A DNA stretch of 13,857 nucleotides from Acidobacteriota bacterium. GTDB lineage: Bacteria; Acidobacteriota; Terriglobia; UBA7540. Positions 5,719 through 12,933 of the stretch are shown here, one piece after another. The DNA lies in contig JAKASC010000034.1 of NCBI GenBank assembly GCA_021828245.1, positions 1 to 13,857 of the forward strand. Direction: 5' to 3'. The notes under the pieces are model-generated. The model was not told the DNA's origin. It made no database searches and worked only from the letters and a program-made list of their open reading frames with translations. Position 1 is the first letter of the stretch, and each line of letters opens with the position of its first letter. Made by a program: the position numbers and the translations under genes.

Positions 5719-6062
5719 AGGCTTGGCCCTCGCGGCTCAGACAATTCAAACGGCCTGAATTTCCGCTGAGAATCCGACCTTATGCGGGCTGAAGGCGTGT
5801 CGCCGGAAAGCGGTACTCGATGCGCTCAGCCGCTCCGCTGGGCATGTTTTTGATGTCTGGCCCAGGCCGCAATTTATCGTTTCCGCCAAATGCACACTGA
5901 CGATGATTGTTTCGCAGTTGTCATCAGCGCCGCAGTGAGAATGAGCATCGCGTAGCCTCATTCTGGAGCGGACCGGCAAAGCTCCAGTCGCCGTCACCTT
6001 GCAAGCGTTACGCGGCGCAGGCTGCCCGCCGGATGCTCGGCGAAGGGGACGTCCACGCCCAG
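5719..6062. other. Gene-free stretch with consecutive hairpins
   Basis: About 340 bp between two minus-strand genes with no reading frame that looks like protein. Frames present lack ribosome-binding sites and have shadow-like composition. Most of it probably holds the 3' end of the small secreted protein's transcript and the promoter of the CYCWC gene, but I cannot point to a good -35/-10 pair. The hairpins at 5938-5986 are the only structure I see. Confidence 0.4.
5938..5986. other. Two adjacent inverted repeats with equal loops
   Basis: AGAATGAG (5938-5945) and CTCATTCT (5957-5964) are perfect 8-bp arms around 11 nt. The next pair, TGGAGC (5964-5969) and GCTCCA (5981-5986), also encloses 11 nt and shares a base with the first. 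No T-run follows on either strand, so intrinsic termination is not supported. A structured RNA end, a protein-binding site or chance are all possible. Confidence 0.4.
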
Positions 6063-6425
6063 TTACTGTTTACCCCCGCCGACGCGCTTCAGCGTCATGT
6101 CAAATTCGCCAAAGGGGCCGGAAACCTTCAACTGCATGGTGTTGCCGGAAATGGTTCCTTCGTGATCAATCGTGTTGTCCTGGTAGCTGGTCTTGAAAGA
6201 AATTTTGTTGCCTTCCACTTTCCCATCGCTGATAGGTTCACTTCCATTGGGCGTTTCCGCAGTTCCTGTGAGCGTCGTGCCTTTGGCTTTGAGGTTGTAA
6301 GTGATCGTGAAGTTGCCGTTAGGTCCGCTCACGGTTCCTCGCCAGCGGCCGTTCACGCTTGCAGCGGCCGCTACGGACGCCATCAGCAACGTTAAGACAC
6401 CTACGGTCACACCATGCCGAATCAT
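6063..6425 (-). CDS. Small secreted beta-rich protein of unknown function
   Basis: A 120-aa protein with an N-terminal Sec signal peptide: Arg3-His4, a hydrophobic core at 6-18, and Ala-rich cleavage near residues 20-22. The mature part opens with Asn-Gly-Arg-Trp-Arg-Gly-Thr. It then alternates strands with Gly-Asn/Gly-Thr turns: Leu-Thr-Gly-Thr, Ile-Ser-Asp-Gly-Lys-Val-Glu-Gly-Asn-Lys-Ile-Ser-Phe, and Gly-Thr-Ile-Ser-Gly-Asn-Thr. This suggests a lipocalin-like or up-and-down beta barrel. Similar small exported proteins of unknown role seem common in Acidobacteriota (from memory). ATG 6425 is chosen over the upstream in-frame start at 6506 because GGAGGG lies 4 nt before it and the signal peptide starts there. 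It is divergent from the Tat oxidoreductase. A ligand-binding or enzyme-inhibitor role would be speculation. Confidence 0.75.
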   Translation of the reverse strand: MIRHGVTVGVLTLLMASVAAAASVNGRWRGTVSGPNGNFTITYNLKAKGTTLTGTAETPNGSEPISDGKVEGNKISFKTSYQDNTIDHEGTISGNTMQLKVSGPFGEFDMTLKRVGGGKQ

Positions 6426-6464
6426 CTTTCCCTCCTGTTCCGATTTACGCCGAACTTCCGGTAA

Positions 6465-6493
6465 AGGGTACACGTCGCCGAGCGAGAGGTCAA
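6465..6493 (-). promoter_or_regulatory. Candidate sigma-70 promoter for the small secreted protein
   Basis: Read on the minus strand, TTGACC (complement of 6488-6493; 5 of 6 to consensus) is followed after exactly 17 nt by TACCCT (complement of 6465-6470; 3 of 6). The -10 is weak, but spacing is ideal and the position is about 40 nt before the start codon. Confidence 0.35.
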
Positions 6494-6515
6494 GGCAACT
6501 TTGCATTCTTTACAT

Positions 6516-6545
6516 TTGCGCAAAGACGGCCCGCGGCGATAGAAT
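6516..6545 (+). promoter_or_regulatory. Candidate sigma-70 promoter for the Gfo/Idh/MocA gene
   Basis: TTGCGC (6516-6521) and TAGAAT (6540-6545, 5 of 6 to consensus) are 18 nt apart in the divergent intergenic region. This would give a leader of roughly 105 nt before ATG 6658. The -35 is poor, so the call is tentative. Confidence 0.3.
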
Positions 6546-6657
6546 CCCCCTTCGCCGGGTCACATTATCCCGAAAGGACCGGACCTCGGCGGATTGAACA
6601 ATGGCAGCCGACGACGCTTGACGACCGGTTGAAACTAAGCATCCCCGGGAGGGCGGA

Positions 6658-8190
6658 ATGGAAAAAAGAAGCGATGAAAAGCACGAAGCGCGACGGTTGA
6701 CGCGGCGGGATTTCTTGGGGGGAAGCGCGGCTTCCGCGGCGGCCCTGACGCTGTTGCCCCGCGCGGTTATGGGAGGGGAAGGCGCCACGCCGCCGAGCGA
6801 CAGAATAACCCTTGCCTGCATCGGGGTCGGAGCGCAAGGAACGCGTGTGATGATGGATTTTCTGAAATTTCCTGACGTGCAGGTGGTGGCCGTTTGCGAC
6901 GTCAATCACCAAAGCAGCGACTATTCCGAATGGAGCCCGGGTGAGTTGGTCGGTAAAGAGCGTCGGTTGTTGAACGATCCAGACTGGGGATCTGACTGGA
7001 AGGGCCCGACCTGCGGCCGCGCGCCCGCAGCGCGGCTGGTGGACGCCTATTACGGAAGAGTTCGCAAACCCTCCAGCTACCGGGGCTGCGCTTCTTACAA
7101 TGATTTTCGGGAGCTGTTCGCTAAAGAGAAGGACTTGGACGGTGTGGTTGTGTGCACGCCCGACCATTGGCACGCCTTTATTTCCATCTACGCTTTGCGT
7201 CACGGCAAGCCGGTTTTTTCGCAAAAACCGATGTCGCACACGGTTCATGAAGCTGCCCTGATGGCCCAGGCGGCGCGCGAGACGGGCCTTCCCACTCAAG
7301 TCGCGGTGATGAACGAGGCTTCCGACGCGACGCGCCACCTCACGGAATGGGTCGCCGCAGGGGTCATCGGGCAGGTGCGTGAAGTCCACAATTGGTCGCA
7401 ACGTCCCTACTGGCCGCAAGGCATCGAGCGGCCCAAGCAGGCGGAGCCGGTGCCAGAGGGCTTAGATTGGGACTTGTGGTTGGGGCCGGCTCCCTATCGG
7501 CCTTTCAACCATGTCTATCTGCCATTTGTGTGGCGAGCGTGGTTTGATTTCGGAGAAGGCTCGATCGGCGACATGGCAAATTACAGCTTCGACACGCTAT
7601 TTCGAGTTCTGGAATTGACTGCTCCTACGCACGTTGAGGCCAGCTCGACGCCCCGCTTTCCGGAAACCTATCCGGTGGGAGAATTGGTCCATTGGGAGTT
7701 TCCGGCGCGGCGGGACCGAACCCCGGTGACGATCCATTGGTACGACGGGCACTTGCGGCCGGAACGGCCCAAAGAGCTGTTGCCCAATGAACTGATGAGC
7801 GATCCATCGGACGGCGAAGGCATGTTGTTCGTCGGCGACGAAGGCAAAATCCTGTGCGGGTTCGAAGGCGAGCACCCGCGGCTGATTCCGTCCAGCCGCA
7901 TGAAGAGCTTCGTGCCGCCGCCCGACAACCTGCCCAAATCTCCTGGAGCCTATCGCGAATGGCTCGACGCAATCCGGGGTGGGCCGGCGCCCCGCGCGAA
8001 CTATGAGTTTGAGCAGCCAGTCGTGGAGGCCCTGCTGCTCGGCTGCATCGCGCAACGCATGAGCACGAAGCTCGAATGGGATGCGGTGAATAAACGCATC
8101 ACTCGGCTGGATCAAGCGACCGACGCCGAACTCGCCACGGCCAACGCGCTACTCAATCCCCCGGCGCGCGCGCCGTGGACGCTGGAGTGA
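6658..8190 (+). CDS. Gfo/Idh/MocA-family oxidoreductase with Tat signal peptide
   Basis: A 510-aa protein. Thr15-Arg16-Arg17-Asp-Phe-Leu starts a twin-arginine signal with hydrophobic core at about 21-36, so it should be exported folded, with its nicotinamide cofactor. A Rossmann domain follows: Ile-Gly56-Val-Gly58-Ala-Gln-Gly61, Val-Cys-Asp after the second strand, and Val-Cys-Thr-Pro-Asp-His-Trp-His. The motif usually read as Glu-Lys-Pro is Gln189-Lys190-Pro191. The C-terminal half has the alpha/beta fold of the family, with Gly-Asp-Met (near 305) typical of large secreted members. Family members oxidise or reduce sugars, or act as redox-driven glycosidases. ATG 6658 follows GGAGGG. The insert near 80-150 with several Cys/Trp residues is typical of long Tat members. 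The substrate is unknown; neighbouring sugar genes at 1-2427 are on the same strand but more than 4 kb away. Confidence 0.88.
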   Translation: MEKRSDEKHEARRLTRRDFLGGSAASAAALTLLPRAVMGGEGATPPSDRITLACIGVGAQGTRVMMDFLKFPDVQVVAVCDVNHQSSDYSEWSPGELVGKERRLLNDPDWGSDWKGPTCGRAPAARLVDAYYGRVRKPSSYRGCASYNDFRELFAKEKDLDGVVVCTPDHWHAFISIYALRHGKPVFSQKPMSHTVHEAALMAQAARETGLPTQVAVMNEASDATRHLTEWVAAGVIGQVREVHNWSQRPYWPQGIERPKQAEPVPEGLDWDLWLGPAPYRPFNHVYLPFVWRAWFDFGEGSIGDMANYSFDTLFRVLELTAPTHVEASSTPRFPETYPVGELVHWEFPARRDRTPVTIHWYDGHLRPERPKELLPNELMSDPSDGEGMLFVGDEGKILCGFEGEHPRLIPSSRMKSFVPPPDNLPKSPGAYREWLDAIRGGPAPRANYEFEQPVVEALLLGCIAQRMSTKLEWDAVNKRITRLDQATDAELATANALLNPPARAPWTLE

Positions 8191-8340
8191 AACCGGGCCG
8201 CAGTTGAGCAAGGTTCACGCCGACGGCGTTTGCTGAAAACAAGGCGTTCGGGATAAGATTCGCCTGTGTCATGGAGCAGAGGCACGTGCTATCTGATGTG
8301 ACAGCTACTACGAGACGGGTTCCTTAACGAAGGGGTGACG

Positions 8341-8862
8341 ATGGCGGACTGGAGCGGGCCGTTAAAGATTCGACCGGCGCGGGTGGATGACGCGAAGGAA
8401 ATCGCGCGGATTTACAACCAGGGCGTGCAGGACCGGGCAGCGACGTTTGAGAACGCTTACGTCACGCCGGAAGAGCGTTACCTGTGGCTGGCGGCCCGGC
8501 CGGACAAATATCCGGTGTTGGTAGCCGAGGTGAAGCACACGCTGATGGGGTGGGCATCGCTCACGCCGTACAGTCCTCGGCACTGCTATGATGGCATCGC
8601 CGAACTTTCGATTTACATCGAGCGCAGCCTGCGCGGACACGGCGTGGCGCAGGAGCTGATGAAAGCCATGCAGGAGGCGGCGCGCGAGCGGGGATTTTAC
8701 AAGTTGATTGGCCGCATAATGGCCGACAACGAGCCGGCCCGTAAGCTTTGCCAATTGATGGGCTGGCGCGAAGTCGGCGTCCACGAAAAGCACGGCAAGC
8801 TCGGCAATGAGTGGCACGATCTCACGCTGGTTGAATTGCTGATTCCGGAGAATATGAAATAA
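8341..8862 (+). CDS. GNAT-family N-acetyltransferase, phosphinothricin acetyltransferase-like
   Basis: A 173-aa acetyltransferase. The N-terminus (Ile-Arg-Pro-Ala-Arg-Val-Asp-Asp-Ala, Ile-Tyr-Asn-Gln-Gly-Val, Ala-Thr-Phe-Glu) matches the PAT/methionine-sulfoximine acetyltransferase subgroup. The acetyl-CoA pyrophosphate loop is Arg98-Gly-His-Gly101-Val-Ala103. Asn-Glu-Pro-Ala-Arg-Lys-Leu, Gly-Trp-Arg-Glu-Val-Gly-Val-His-Glu-Lys-His-Gly-Lys and a final Val-Glu motif complete the signature. It probably N-acetylates a small amino-acid-like amine in the cytoplasm; detoxification of a methionine or glutamate analogue is the usual role, but the substrate is not fixed by sequence. ATG 8341 is preferred over GTG 8335 because GAAGGGG ends right before it at correct spacing. 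It stands alone after a 150-bp gap from the oxidoreductase and converges on the LOG gene. Confidence 0.87.
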   Translation: MADWSGPLKIRPARVDDAKEIARIYNQGVQDRAATFENAYVTPEERYLWLAARPDKYPVLVAEVKHTLMGWASLTPYSPRHCYDGIAELSIYIERSLRGHGVAQELMKAMQEAARERGFYKLIGRIMADNEPARKLCQLMGWREVGVHEKHGKLGNEWHDLTLVELLIPENMK

Positions 8863-8865
8863 TAA

Positions 8866-8898
8866 CGGCGGTCTTGTCGCCGCTCGGAGCGACGCTCC
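8866..8898. terminator. Possible bidirectional termination region between convergent genes
   Basis: Two short hairpins lie in the 72-bp gap between convergent stops: CGGCG (8866-8870) with CGCCG (8878-8882), and GGAGC (8886-8890) with GCTCC (8894-8898). Neither is followed by a clear T-run on either strand, so this is suggestive only. Confidence 0.3.
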
Positions 8899-8934
8899 CT
8901 CTCGAACCTCGCGGGAAGCGAGCCGATACCATCC

Positions 8935-9798
8935 TCACATGAACGGGTGAGCGGGCCGCACCCGAAGCCCCAGCAAACGCGCCAGTTTTTGCTTCAACAC
9001 TTGGAAAGCTTGGGCGGGAGTGTCCACGAAACGAATATATTGCAAATCCTCTTGCGTCACCGTTCCGGCTTCCGCCAGCCAGGAGAAGTTGATGGCTTTG
9101 TTCCAAAACGCCGAACCGTAAAGCAAAATCGTTGCGCGATGGCCCATTTTGTGCGTCTGAATGAGCGTCAGGAATTCCCACAGCTCGTCCATCGTTCCAA
9201 AGCCACCGGGAAAGACAATGATGGCCTTGCACGGTTGCGCGAACCAGAGTTTGCGCATGAAAAAGTATTTGAACATGAAGCTGAGCTGGGGCGTGATGTA
9301 GGGGTTCGGCTCCTGCTCGACGGGCAGCTTGATGTTGAGGCCGATGGACAGTCCGCCCGCCTCATGGGCTCCGCGATTGGCCGCCTCCATAATGCCGGGC
9401 CCGCCGCCCGAGCAGACCACCAGAAAATGCGAGCCGTTCCGCAGAGAGAGGGACCAGCGAGTGATGAGCCGGGCCAACTCCCGCGCTTCTTCGTAGTAGC
9501 GCGACATTTCAACCGCCATGCGCGCGGCCCGCAGTTGGGCCGGCGCGGCCGCGGGCTCTCCGTGCTCCCGCCGCGTTTCCAACTCGCGCAGAGTTCTGAC
9601 GGCCTGGTTGCGGGGCAGAATGCGGGCCGAGCCGAAGAAGACCACCGTGTTTTGTACCCCGGCCCGCTTTAGCCGGACGAGAGGATCCAAATACTCGGCG
9701 GCGATCCGAAGCGTCCGCGCATCGGTACTGTTCATAAATTTTTCGTTCAGATAGGCAAGCTTGGGAACGTGCACCTTGATTGGCTTGAATTTCTGCAT
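8935..9798 (-). CDS. LOG-family protein (TIGR00730-type, 'lysine decarboxylase-like')
   Basis: A 287-aa Rossmann-like protein, longer than the ~190-aa minimal LOG proteins because of an N-terminal helical extension (about 1-45). Diagnostic motifs are Gly-Gly-Gly-Pro-Gly-Ile-Met-Glu (131-138) and Pro-Gly-Gly-Phe-Gly-Thr-Met-Asp-Glu (197-205), the PGGxGTxxE nucleotide/phosphoribosyl site. LOG enzymes hydrolyse nucleoside 5'-monophosphates to free base plus ribose 5-phosphate. In plants this activates cytokinins; in most bacteria the physiological substrate is unclear. The old 'lysine decarboxylase' label in databases is misleading. The start ATG follows GAGGT. It lies 118 bp downstream of the P450 gene on the same strand, the combination that forms cytokinin clusters in some actinobacteria, but no isopentenyltransferase is present here, so I do not claim cytokinin synthesis. 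Confidence 0.88.
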   Translation of the reverse strand: MQKFKPIKVHVPKLAYLNEKFMNSTDARTLRIAAEYLDPLVRLKRAGVQNTVVFFGSARILPRNQAVRTLRELETRREHGEPAAAPAQLRAARMAVEMSRYYEEARELARLITRWSLSLRNGSHFLVVCSGGGPGIMEAANRGAHEAGGLSIGLNIKLPVEQEPNPYITPQLSFMFKYFFMRKLWFAQPCKAIIVFPGGFGTMDELWEFLTLIQTHKMGHRATILLYGSAFWNKAINFSWLAEAGTVTQEDLQYIRFVDTPAQAFQVLKQKLARLLGLRVRPAHPFM

Positions 9799-9916
9799 CT
9801 TACCTCACGGCGCCGGTTGGCGGCGATGTTTTGAGAATAACAGAATGGCCGAATCGCATGAAAAGGAAAAGGTACAGTCGCCGCGCGAGAAAACTCCGTG
9901 TGCGACTTCGGGCGCT

Positions 9917-11260
9917 CTAGGCTCTGCGGTCAACTATCATGCGAAGTCCGCCCTTGGGACGGAGTGTGACCAGCGGTTGAGGGACCACGCGTTCGCCGGG
10001 CGCAAGCGTCATTCTCCACCGTTGACCTATCGTCGCTAGTAGCAAGACGCTTTCCGTCCAAGCGAACTTCTCACCGATGCAGACACGCGGCCCGGCCCCA
10101 AAGGGGAAATAGGCAAAGCGGGGACGTGAGGCTCGCGCCTCGGGCCGCCAGCGGTCGGGATCGAACCTGAACGGCTCAGGATAGTAACGCGGGTCGTGAT
10201 GCATCGCCCATTGGCTGGCAAAGACGATAGCCCCAGCGGGGATGATGTAACCTCCCACAGGGTAATCGCGCAAAGCCTGACGACCAATCACCCAAGCCGG
10301 CGGATAAAGCCGCATGGATTCGAGCAAAACTTGCTGCGTGTATCTCAGTTCGGCGATGCTCTCAATACTGGGCAGTCGCTTGCCGAGGACGGCGTCAAGC
10401 TCTGCGTGAAAACACGCTTCAACCGCTGGATCTTCCGCCAATAGATACCATGTCCACGCCAAGGCGTTGGCTGTGGTCTCATGCCCCGCCACAAATAGCG
10501 TCATTACCTCGTCCCGGAGCTGGCGTTCGCTCATCTGGGCCTCGGGGTCTTGTGCGTCCAGGCTTTCGAGCAACATAGAGAGTAAATCGCAACGCTCCGC
10601 CGGACGTTCGCGGCGGTGGGCGATGATCTGCCGGATGGTCTTATCGAGCCGCTCGCCGGCTTGACGAAACCGCCGATGGGAGGGGAGCGGTGTCTTCAGA
10701 ATCAATTCGCCAAATGGCGCCAACATCAGGCGAAAACCCTTGAGCAGAGCCGTCAGCGCCATGCGCAATTCCTGTGCATCCGCCTCGACGTCGGCTCCGA
10801 AAAGCGTCTCGGCCACGATGAGCATCGTGAGGCGTCCCATGGCCGCCGCAACATCGAGCGTTTGTCCCTCCACCCAGCTTTCGCGGACCTGCGCCGCATG
10901 ATGGACCATCCGCGCTGCCATGCGCGCAATCTGATCGGGATGGAAGGCGGGTTGAATCAGGCGTCGCTGGCGGTCGTGCGTCGCGCCTTCACTGGTGAGC
11001 AAGCCCTCCCCCAAAAACACTTTCATCTTTTGGACGGCAAGGCTCTTGATGAAGCTTGAAGCATCCGTTACCAATAAAGCTTGAATGTAGTCGGGATGGT
11101 TCAGCAGATAGATGTGCCGGTCGCCGGTCCGCACGTAGGAAATGTCGCCATACTTTCGCGCCATGTTGAGCAGCAGGCCGAGCGGGTCGCGGCGCATCCG
11201 AAGCAATCCGCCGCCCGGCCAAACGGAGCGTGGGCCGGGTGGGCGCCGTATTTCTGCCAA
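9917..11260 (-). CDS. Cytochrome P450
   Basis: A 447-aa P450 with all hallmark motifs: I-helix Ala258-Gly-His-Glu261-Thr262-Thr263, K-helix Glu314-Ser-Met-Arg317, and the heme loop Phe-Gly-Ala-Gly-Pro-Arg-Val-Cys394-Ile-Gly with Cys394 as thiolate ligand. The overall pattern (Glu-Ser-Met-Arg-Leu-Tyr-Pro-Pro, and Pro-Phe-Gly-Ala-Gly rather than Gly-x-His-x-Cys) resembles class II/CYP102- or CYP4-like fatty-acid and terpene hydroxylases more than typical soluble class I enzymes. There is no reductase domain or adjacent ferredoxin, so electron donors lie elsewhere. I choose the TTG at 11260: AGAGAGG precedes it by 6 nt and Pro-Pro-Gly-Pro follows at the usual position. The longer frame to 11356 would overlap the amidase stop. 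It follows the amidase by 55 nt and probably shares its transcript. Confidence 0.9.
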   Translation of the reverse strand: MAEIRRPPGPRSVWPGGGLLRMRRDPLGLLLNMARKYGDISYVRTGDRHIYLLNHPDYIQALLVTDASSFIKSLAVQKMKVFLGEGLLTSEGATHDRQRRLIQPAFHPDQIARMAARMVHHAAQVRESWVEGQTLDVAAAMGRLTMLIVAETLFGADVEADAQELRMALTALLKGFRLMLAPFGELILKTPLPSHRRFRQAGERLDKTIRQIIAHRRERPAERCDLLSMLLESLDAQDPEAQMSERQLRDEVMTLFVAGHETTANALAWTWYLLAEDPAVEACFHAELDAVLGKRLPSIESIAELRYTQQVLLESMRLYPPAWVIGRQALRDYPVGGYIIPAGAIVFASQWAMHHDPRYYPEPFRFDPDRWRPEARASRPRFAYFPFGAGPRVCIGEKFAWTESVLLLATIGQRWRMTLAPGERVVPQPLVTLRPKGGLRMIVDRRA

Positions 11261-11315
11261 GAAACACCTCTCTTTTTGGCCTAAGCTGAAGCCGTGCCGG
11301 CCTCCACGCGGCCGC

Positions 11316-12704
11316 TCATAACGGCGGCTGGTGATAGCCGCCGAGCGATTCTTCAATCACGCGGGCCGCAGCCAAGGCAACATGTTCCTCCCACGGGCGC
11401 GACGCCAGTTGGATGCCAATGGGCATGCCACGGCTTGAAGTGCCAGCCCGCACAACGGCAGCGGGCCATCCGGTTAAATTGTAGGTCATCGTGTAGCTGA
11501 AGGAGGGCAGGCGGTCGTAGGTTGAACCGTGAATCATTTCAATTTGGCTTGAAACCGGGGAGAGCAAAACGTCATAGCGTTGCATGAAGCCGAGCATGGC
11601 TCTCCGAAAAGCGTCCCAACGTGAAACCAACGCGCCGTATTCAGGCATGGAGCAAGCGTGCCGGCGCTGGATTTCCAGCGCGCGTTCCATCAATGGGTGG
11701 AACCGAGTTGTCCCCGCCGAGGTCAGTAAGGCTTCGAGTCCGGCGCCGCCGTCGGCGCAAAACAAGGCGCGAAAAATTTCAAATGTCTGTTCGATCTCTG
11801 GCGGGCGGGCTTCCTCGACGCTCGCTCCAGCCTCCGCCAGCGCCTGCGCCGCGCGTCGAACGGCTTCGGCGACCTCGGCTTCGGGAGGAGCAATTCCGTT
11901 GTCCGTAAAGAACGCGACGCGCAGCTTGTTCAACTCCACGGCGCGCGCTTCGCCGAGAGGCATGGGAACCACCGCAGCATCGTGCCAGTCCGGACCGGAA
12001 ATCACCAAAAGGACCAACTCCAGATCCTCGACGGAGCGCGCGAGCGGCCCGATTTGCCAGATGGAATCTATCGGCCCGCCGGGACCGGGGAAATGGCCGG
12101 TGCGGGGCACGCGACCGGAAGTTGGCTTGATGCTGGCGATTCCGGCGCAGTGGGCCGGGAAGCGAACGCTGCCGCCCGCGTCCGAGCCGAGGCCGAACGC
12201 CGACCCGCCCGCCGCGATAATCGCCGATTCGCCGCCGCTCGATCCGCCGGGCGATAGAGAGAGGTCGTAGGGGTTGTTGGTCCGGCCATAGATCAAGTTG
12301 TCGGTTTCCCACGCCCATCCCAGCTCGGGGCAGTTGGTTTTGCCGAGCAAAATCGCGCCCGCCGCGCGGAGTCGCCGGACGACGGTGGCGTCCTGCGAAG
12401 GAACAAAAGATTTGCGGCCTTCGGTGCCGCCCGTGCTGACGAGCCCTTCAGCCTCGATTGCATCCTTCAGCGTGAACGGAATACCGTGAAGCGGTCCGCG
12501 GAGATCACCGCGCGCAAGAGCCCGGTCAGCCTTGCGCGCCTCGGCAAGCGCCTGCTCCTCCGCCAGTTGGACGACGGCGTTGAGCTTCGGATTGACGGCT
12601 ACGATGCGGTCAAGATGGGCTCGTATTAACTCAACCGAGGAGAGCTTTTTGGCTCGAAGCGCGCGGGCCATGCGGCTTGCTGAGCCATAAAGAATATCCT
12701 TCAT
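11316..12704 (-). CDS. Amidase-signature-family hydrolase
   Basis: A 462-aa amidase. The Ser-cisSer-Lys triad is visible as Lys80 (Phe-Thr-Leu-Lys-Asp), Ser155 (Gly-Gly-Ser-Ser-Gly-Gly-Glu) and Ser179 (Gly-Ser-Asp-Ala-Gly-Gly-Ser-Val-Arg). The spacings of 75 and 24 residues equal those of fatty acid amide hydrolase, and Gly-Gly-Glu after the double Ser is also FAAH-like. Bacterial relatives hydrolyse many carboxamides, and sequence does not give the substrate. There is no GatB or GatC gene nearby, so a role as the GatA transamidosome subunit is unlikely. ATG 12704 is chosen because the family's N-terminal helix begins there (Lys-Asp-Ile-Leu-Tyr-Gly, then Ser-Ser-Val-Glu-Leu) and GGGACGAAGG precedes it. 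The same frame runs upstream to 12863 but passes through the tRNA gene and is an artefact. P450 and LOG genes follow in the same direction. Confidence 0.92.
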   Translation of the reverse strand: MKDILYGSASRMARALRAKKLSSVELIRAHLDRIVAVNPKLNAVVQLAEEQALAEARKADRALARGDLRGPLHGIPFTLKDAIEAEGLVSTGGTEGRKSFVPSQDATVVRRLRAAGAILLGKTNCPELGWAWETDNLIYGRTNNPYDLSLSPGGSSGGESAIIAAGGSAFGLGSDAGGSVRFPAHCAGIASIKPTSGRVPRTGHFPGPGGPIDSIWQIGPLARSVEDLELVLLVISGPDWHDAAVVPMPLGEARAVELNKLRVAFFTDNGIAPPEAEVAEAVRRAAQALAEAGASVEEARPPEIEQTFEIFRALFCADGGAGLEALLTSAGTTRFHPLMERALEIQRRHACSMPEYGALVSRWDAFRRAMLGFMQRYDVLLSPVSSQIEMIHGSTYDRLPSFSYTMTYNLTGWPAAVVRAGTSSRGMPIGIQLASRPWEEHVALAAARVIEESLGGYHQPPL

Positions 12705-12805
12705 GCCTTCGTCCCAGCAGGAAGCCTTTGCATTGTGACTGTTAGGAAAATCTGTTGCCCCCGCATCACTGAAGGGTTGACTCCCGTGAATTCGCTGTGT
12801 TCTAG

Positions 12806-12877
12806 TGAGCCGGCTGGGACTCGAACCCAGAACCCCTGCCTTAAAAGGGCAGTGCTCCACCATTGAGCTACCGGCCC
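12806..12877 (-). tRNA. tRNA-Lys(UUU)
   Basis: A 72-nt cloverleaf on the minus strand. The acceptor GGGCCGG/CCGGCTC pairs with one G-U, with discriminator A. The D arm is GCTC/GAGC, the anticodon arm CTGCC-CTTTTAA-GGCAG with anticodon TTT, the variable loop is 5 nt, and the T arm CTGGG-TTCGAGT-CCCAG is perfect. The 3' CCA is not encoded. UUU reads lysine AAA and AAG. It sits between the TPR gene and the amidase, all on the same strand; no clear promoter or T-rich terminator is seen around it. Confidence 0.95.
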
Positions 12878-12933
12878 GATACCTTTTAATTAAGTTACAC
12901 TATGCCGCGCTCAGCGTAAACGCCAAACGCGCC

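Noticed and set aside
8230..8259. TTGCTG ... TAAGAT promoter-like pair before the GNAT gene
   Set aside because: Spacing is 18 nt but both boxes match consensus poorly (3 and 4 of 6), which is expected by chance at this frequency.
8947..9672. Plus-strand frame opposite the LOG gene
   Set aside because: Shadow of a gene with diagnostic PGGxGTxxE motif; no domain or ribosome-binding site.
12878..12933. tRNA promoter between the TPR gene and tRNA-Lys
   Set aside because: Several weak -35/-10 combinations are possible in the AT-rich stretch, none clearly better than the others.
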